A stretch of DNA of 64,000 nt. Source: Candidatus Obscuribacterales bacterium. GTDB lineage: Bacteria > Cyanobacteriota > Vampirovibrionia > Obscuribacterales > Obscuribacteraceae. Position numbers and translations under genes: made by a program. The stretch lies in NCBI GenBank assembly GCA_019745415.1, contig JAIETF010000037.1, positions 62,001-126,000 of the forward strand, in the 5' to 3' direction. Position 1 is the first letter of the stretch. Each line of letters starts with the position of its first letter. The notes below the pieces were generated by a model. The model had not been told where the DNA came from, did no database searches, and saw only the letters and a program-made list of their open reading frames with translations. Below are positions 59,948 through 64,000 of this stretch, piece after piece.

Positions 59948-60820
59948 CTAATCAGCTTCTAAAAGTTCGAGATAGTGTGCCGAAATCTTGTCGGCATCAT
60001 TATTTCGCTTGATTCTGATTAGCTCGTCCACTAGGGCGTGCACCTTTTCGCTGTCTGGTACGCTTGTTATTTTTGGAGCCAATATCGTTGAACAGATGCT
60101 GGCCTGATATTGGGCTTCTTGCAATGATGTGCTTTGAAGCACCCGTGAAAGAAGCGCATAGATGGCTCTTTCTTGTTCTGCTGCTTTCTCTTGTTCTTGC
60201 AAGAGGGCGCTTGGTGTTGGGCTTGCTAGACCTAACATTTGTACAAGCCGATGCTCTGCCAGCGCCTGCCCCGATATGCTCAAGACTGTAAATGGAAGCG
60301 GGGTAAGGGGCAAGAGCAGGTAAAGAAAAGGAAGCTCAAGAAACTGGATGCTTTTCTCTATGTCTAGCAAGAAACTTAGGGCGATCAGTATTAACCAGGT
60401 GAATTGTCCCGTCTTTGTAATCAGAGAAAGCCTTGCTGATTTCACTGTTTGAGAAAGATCGAGCCCTGCGATTTTTTCGCTGATCCGCAGATAGACCGCG
60501 CTCAAGATTACCGCAGCAGCGCCTAGGCCGAATGAAAGCAGGCTCCAGACTACTGTGCAGTATTCGACCGTCATCGAATTAATGATAAAGTTGCTGACCA
60601 GGTCGCCTCCGCGTGAATCAAGCACGAGTTCAAGCAGATATCCAAGCATACCGAGTACGGGGTGACGCGCTGGCTCGAATAAGATTGGCAGTAGATAGAA
60701 ACAGCCGATATTTGTCAAAATTGCAAAGCCTATCGACACCGTCGGCGCTGTTAAGTGGCTTAATCTGGCTTGTTTACCGGTTCGTAGAAATTGAGTTGTT
60801 TCTTTACTGGAACTTGGCAT
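59948..60820 (-). CDS. Membrane protein with soluble C-terminal tail, paralogue 2
   Basis: A 290-residue protein. The first 180 residues contain four to five helices (VSIGFAILTNIGCFYLLPIL, LLSFGLGAAAVILSAVYL, ITKTGQFTWLILIALSFL). The C-terminal 100 residues are soluble and helical (QYQASICSTILAPKITSVPD), ending in VHALVDELIRIKRNNDADKI and SAHYLELLEAD, identical to the end of the neighbouring paralogue. No catalytic motif. The two genes are separated by 2 bp, on one transcript. Confidence 0.65.
   Translation of the reverse strand: MPSSSKETTQFLRTGKQARLSHLTAPTVSIGFAILTNIGCFYLLPILFEPARHPVLGMLGYLLELVLDSRGGDLVSNFIINSMTVEYCTVVWSLLSFGLGAAAVILSAVYLRISEKIAGLDLSQTVKSARLSLITKTGQFTWLILIALSFLLDIEKSIQFLELPFLYLLLPLTPLPFTVLSISGQALAEHRLVQMLGLASPTPSALLQEQEKAAEQERAIYALLSRVLQSTSLQEAQYQASICSTILAPKITSVPDSEKVHALVDELIRIKRNNDADKISAHYLELLEAD
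59949..60044 (-). repeat. 96-bp direct repeat at the 3' end of the paralogues, copy 1
   Basis: This segment and 60824-60919 differ at only a few positions (about six of the first 90). They encode the shared 31-residue tail. The much lower similarity elsewhere in the genes points to gene conversion or strong constraint on this tail. Confidence 0.85.
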
Positions 60821-60822
60821 GG

Positions 60823-61812
60823 CTAATCAGCTTCTAAAAGTTCAAGATAATGCGCCGAGATCTTGTCGGCATCATTATTTCGCTTGATTCTGATTAGCTC
60901 GTCCACTAGGGCGTGCACCTGCTCGCCATCTGGTTTTGGCGGTTTTTTCGGCTTCATTTTTAGCAGGCATTTATAGGCTAGAGCATTGGCTTCTTGGCTG
61001 TTTTTGGCAGTCTTTACCTGCAACAGCAAGGCCTCTATGCTTGGTTCAGCAATGGCAATCGGTATTGCTTTTGCTGGTGTTGCCGCTGGTGGCGCGGGTA
61101 TTGATTCTGCCGAGGGTGTTGATGCTGCCGCGGGTGGTGCCGGTGTAGCTGTTGCATCTTGGCTGATTGCACTAGCTTCGGTGTTGTCTACTACAACCTT
61201 CAATGCAGGCTTTTCGCTTTTCTCTTCTAACTTCGGTTCGTTTTCTTTTTGGGGCTGCAGTTTGATTACATCCAAATTTTGAATTAGTCGCTTCTGCCCT
61301 ACGGTTTGACCCACAAGATTGAGTGCAAAAATCGTGCTGAATATAACTACTCCGAAAAGATCGGCAGGGTGCACCAGCATCCAGAAAAGCCCTAATGAAA
61401 TGGCAAGCCAGATTACGTGGCCTGTTGTTTTCATGGCATTGAGTCGGGAGATCTTTGTTTCTCTATCTAGCTCGAATTTACCTCTTTTTTCGCAGATTTG
61501 CAGATAATAGCCGTTTATCCTGGGTGTCAAAGCGCCGGCTATGCGGGCAAACAGCCCTGCTAGAAAAACATAGCAGATGAGCAAAGGCAAGGGATTGCTA
61601 TTGAATGGATAAAGGGCTGCCACCAACAACGAGCTGATTGTCAGCACGGCCGTGCTCAATGTCAGCGAGGCGAAGAAGAAACTATAAGAAGCGGCGTTTA
61701 TAAGTATCGATGCGCCAATTGCTGATTTTGGACCAGCCAGGCGCTCTCCCATAGTGGCCTTGCCGCCCGGCAAAAGCACTTCATAATCTGGCGCCTTGGG
61801 TTCGTCGTCCAT
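60823..61812 (-). CDS. Membrane protein with soluble C-terminal tail, paralogue 3
   Basis: A 329-residue protein. Four to five helices occupy the first 180 residues (SILINAASYSFFFASLTLST, LPLLICYVFLAGLFARIAGA, MKTTGHVIWLAISLGLFWML). A Pro/Ala-rich linker follows (TPAPPAAASTPSAESIPAPP), then a helical domain ending in the same VHALVDELIRIKRNNDADKI tail as paralogue 2. It is first of three clustered paralogues. Function unknown; the tail may bind a shared partner. Confidence 0.65.
   Translation of the reverse strand: MDDEPKAPDYEVLLPGGKATMGERLAGPKSAIGASILINAASYSFFFASLTLSTAVLTISSLLVAALYPFNSNPLPLLICYVFLAGLFARIAGALTPRINGYYLQICEKRGKFELDRETKISRLNAMKTTGHVIWLAISLGLFWMLVHPADLFGVVIFSTIFALNLVGQTVGQKRLIQNLDVIKLQPQKENEPKLEEKSEKPALKVVVDNTEASAISQDATATPAPPAAASTPSAESIPAPPAATPAKAIPIAIAEPSIEALLLQVKTAKNSQEANALAYKCLLKMKPKKPPKPDGEQVHALVDELIRIKRNNDADKISAHYLELLEAD
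60824..60919 (-). repeat. 96-bp direct repeat at the 3' end of the paralogues, copy 2
   Basis: Partner of 59949-60044 (see that entry). Confidence 0.85.
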
Positions 61813-61973
61813 TTGTCTTTCTTGCCGCTGAAGAATATCAATGCAAGCAACATTATAAACTATTTCTCAAGGTTGTCTTTGACGCTTTCCGCGCCTGAGT
61901 GAGGTTTCCCGCATCTTTATGCTGGTTTGCGTAGTTTCCCTTCTCTTCTTGCTTTTACCTAAGCCGCTGGCTG

Positions 61974-63770
61974 CTATCTGCCGGTTCGCTCTCTGTTCTT
62001 TCTCATTAATACAGCTATAGCGGTGGGCAGTTCTCTGATTGTTTCGGCTGTCTGATAGGCTTGATTTCCAAATATTCTAAATGTTTGCAGGTCGACATTC
62101 TCTTGAGTTTGCACCCTTTTGTTGCCAATCACTGTGTTGTTCCAGACCGATGTCTCTCGGGCGCCGCCTGGGCGATTGGCTTCGCCGCCGCGGGTCAGCC
62201 AGGCGAGTTTCGAGTTTTCAAAGATATTACCGGCCACATTGATTTGACGGGCGGCAAGACCTTTATGTTCGCTGGCTATTTCGATACCAAAGTCTGAGCC
62301 GCGCACATAGTTGTGTCTTATCTCAAGCTGTTTGGCGCCGTCTACATAGATACCGGCTGCCGATGGTTCTCTTTTGTAAGAGCCATTGTTAGTTGATGAT
62401 ATGCCGTCGGCGAAATTGTAGGCTATGAGACCTTTCCTTGGTTGGTCTAGGTCTTTGTTAGGCGATGTCTTCTCTCCGCCGATAGCGTCAATATAGAGAT
62501 TGTCCAGATTATAGCCGGCATTCCCTATCACTTTGAATTCACTGACATTGCCATTGAGAGGCATGGCTTCTAGCTGTCCTAGTTTGAGATTGTGTACTCT
62601 GTTTGAGACTATGTCTATGTTTTTTACTCTTTCGCTTTCTTCTTTGCCTCTGCCATATACGCTGATGCCTTCAGCGCCGCTGGCGGAGTGTACATTGTTG
62701 CCTGCGATTGTGATGTCTGAGATATTACGCCCATCGATTCTGATACCGCCGTTAGTGCCGTCAAAGTTTCTTATCTCAAAGTTCTTTATGGCCACATTGC
62801 TTGTGTAAGAGCTTATTGAGAAACCTGCATCACCTCTGCCTTTTGCCCCGACGCCTGGTTCGATTATGGCTGGATTCTCGGGATTGGTTTTGATCGAAAT
62901 ATCTGAGCGGTCAACCTTGATGCGTTCTCTATAGATGCCGGGAGCGACATTTATGACTGTGCCTCCGGCAGAGCGGTCGACTGCGTCTTGTATGCTGGTA
63001 ATGGGATTTTCTTTTGTGCCTTGGGGAAAGCGGCTGTCTCCGCTCTTTTGGGCTACATAAATTTGAGGGCGCAGCTTCTCTGCTGCTTCTTGCTGTTGCA
63101 GCATATGACGCCCAATATTTGCAAAATCGCGGGCGATGGGCGGCAGTGATTTGCCGTCACCGTGCAAATATTCTTTAGCTTCTCTGCCTTCTACCGGCAG
63201 TCTTTCTTTTTCTTTTTCTTCTAGTCTTTCGCTGCGACCCTCTATCGGGCGGCCTATTTGTTTGTCAGCTTGTTTGTCGGGTTGCTTTTCAGATTGCTTA
63301 TCTGATTGCTTTTCTGGGCGTCTTTCTGAAGTCTTTTCTTGGAGTCTTTCTGAAGTCTTCTCTACAGGCTTTTCTGGTGCTTTCTCCGGCGGCTTATCTG
63401 CGATCTTGGCTGGTTCTTTAGCTTGACTGGGCGCATCTTCCCATTTTATCGGCGGGCGGCTGGCTTCTTTGGCCGGCGGGGAGAGCTGGGCTCTCTCGGC
63501 TTTGCTTTTCAGGTCTGATGTGACGATAGAGTTGCCATAGTCGATCATGATCGGCGGCAGAAGTCTTTCAGCTTGTTTGGCTGTATCAGATTGACCGCTT
63601 TGCTTGACGGCAAAAAGCAGCAAGTCTGCACTCTGACGGTTGTCTTGCTCTTGCTTTGGCTCAAATTTTTCGGGCTTTGGGGCTGAGCCCTCCATCTGGG
63701 AGGGGTGACCAACGTTATAGACCGGTGCATCGCTTCGGGCTGTTTCTGCTTTGGCTGCAAATTCTGACAT
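61974..63770 (-). CDS. Right-handed beta-helix (pectate-lyase-like) repeat protein
   Basis: A 598-residue protein. Residues 1-240 are disordered and highly charged, with Lys/Glu/Pro/Gln repeats (PEKAPEKPVEKTSERLQEKT, SDKQSEKQPDKQADKQ). From about residue 280 comes IYVAQKSGDSRFPQGTKENP, ITSIQDAVDRSAGGTVINVA, PGIYRERIKVDRSDISIKTN, the standard entry of parallel beta-helix (PbH1) proteins, then N-x-I/V-x-x-N rungs such as ISDITIAGNNVHSA and LEIRHNYVRGSDFGI. Such proteins bind or cleave polysaccharides; catalytic residues cannot be assigned. The ATG at 63770 is one option; the frame stays open to 63899. No standard signal peptide is seen. Confidence 0.75.
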   Translation of the reverse strand: MSEFAAKAETARSDAPVYNVGHPSQMEGSAPKPEKFEPKQEQDNRQSADLLLFAVKQSGQSDTAKQAERLLPPIMIDYGNSIVTSDLKSKAERAQLSPPAKEASRPPIKWEDAPSQAKEPAKIADKPPEKAPEKPVEKTSERLQEKTSERRPEKQSDKQSEKQPDKQADKQIGRPIEGRSERLEEKEKERLPVEGREAKEYLHGDGKSLPPIARDFANIGRHMLQQQEAAEKLRPQIYVAQKSGDSRFPQGTKENPITSIQDAVDRSAGGTVINVAPGIYRERIKVDRSDISIKTNPENPAIIEPGVGAKGRGDAGFSISSYTSNVAIKNFEIRNFDGTNGGIRIDGRNISDITIAGNNVHSASGAEGISVYGRGKEESERVKNIDIVSNRVHNLKLGQLEAMPLNGNVSEFKVIGNAGYNLDNLYIDAIGGEKTSPNKDLDQPRKGLIAYNFADGISSTNNGSYKREPSAAGIYVDGAKQLEIRHNYVRGSDFGIEIASEHKGLAARQINVAGNIFENSKLAWLTRGGEANRPGGARETSVWNNTVIGNKRVQTQENVDLQTFRIFGNQAYQTAETIRELPTAIAVLMRKNRERTGR

Positions 63771-63936
63771 TAGTAAAAGCCTTGATTGGCGAATTTGGCT
63801 GGTAAAGAAAAGGGCTTCGGCAATATTGTCTCTTTCGCTATGAAAATTTCGTGAAATTGAGACTTTTTTGTGTGAATCTCCGACGCTGCGGGGCATCATT
63901 AGAATAAGCGTCTATATTTTCAGTTTTGACTTCCGG

Positions 63937-63967
63937 TTAGACAATTTAGACAAGTTAGACAAGTTAG
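63937..63967. repeat. 9-bp tandem repeats (TTAGACAAG)
   Basis: TTAGACAAT, TTAGACAAG, TTAGACAAG and a partial TTAGATTAGA lie in the noncoding edge of the window. Nothing else is seen from 63900 to the end. Confidence 0.85.
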
Positions 63968-64000
63968 ATTAGATTCGGTTCGGGTTCGTTTTCAGGCAAG

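Noticed and set aside
1..64000. tRNA or rRNA genes
   Set aside because: No tRNA-like cloverleaf or rRNA motif was noticed in intergenic regions, but this was by eye; a tRNA search program would be decisive.

Overview
The window reads like a chromosome segment of a bacterium with moderate GC content. The gene content suggests the non-photosynthetic cyanobacterial sister lineages (Vampirovibrionia, Obscuribacterales-like). The basis is a Tad/Flp pilus locus without a local secretin, many GT-C membrane glycosyltransferases, MshEN-like repeat proteins, a eukaryotic-like Ser/Thr kinase and many GTG/TTG starts. This placement is an inference from gene content; no rRNA or other phylogenetic marker is present.

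Layout. 1-11.5 kb: an edge-truncated repeat protein, a DUF4286 protein, a fusion of an IS1595-type zinc ribbon with a DprA-type winged helix, a DSD1-type PLP enzyme, a MarR-pirin operon with a palindromic operator, an MshEN-like repeat protein flanked by DNA repeats, an FAD oxidoreductase, a secreted protein that lacks a canonical start codon, and an AhpD/CMD-family gene with an in-frame TGA exactly at the second catalytic cysteine (candidate selenoprotein). 11.7-21 kb: a cluster of GT-C glycosyltransferases and multi-pass membrane proteins, then a DUF362 protein with a terpenoid-cyclase-like repeat protein. 21.5-28.6 kb: two Flp pilins, cpaB, cpaE, cpaF, tadB and tadC, separated by strong intercistronic hairpins. 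28.6-46.2 kb: DUF192, SGNH hydrolase, acyltransferase-3, TPR protein, more GT-C enzymes, a tandem pair of RecF/OLD-like ATPases, a thioredoxin-fold protein, a ferritin, an S33 peptidase and a divergent two-component pair.

46.2-53.7 kb is an accessory region. It has small immunity-like genes, a polymorphic toxin with a probable ADP-ribosyltransferase domain and an overlapping immunity gene, IS6 and IS3 transposase fragments, a serine-resolvase fragment next to tandem repeats resembling Tn7/Tn5053-type transposon ends, and five copies of one short repeat, all in the same orientation. 53.75-58.43 kb is a RIT element (three overlapping tyrosine recombinases) bounded by a 21-bp perfect inverted repeat. 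It encloses a Ser/Thr kinase as apparent cargo, and its third recombinase has His in place of the catalytic Tyr. 58.5-64 kb holds a secreted protein, three paralogous membrane proteins (two with the same C-terminal tail) and a beta-helix protein.

The most notable items are the candidate selenoprotein with the non-AUG-start gene behind it, the kinase-carrying RIT element, the toxin/immunity region built on mobile-element debris, and the hairpin-punctuated Tad operon.
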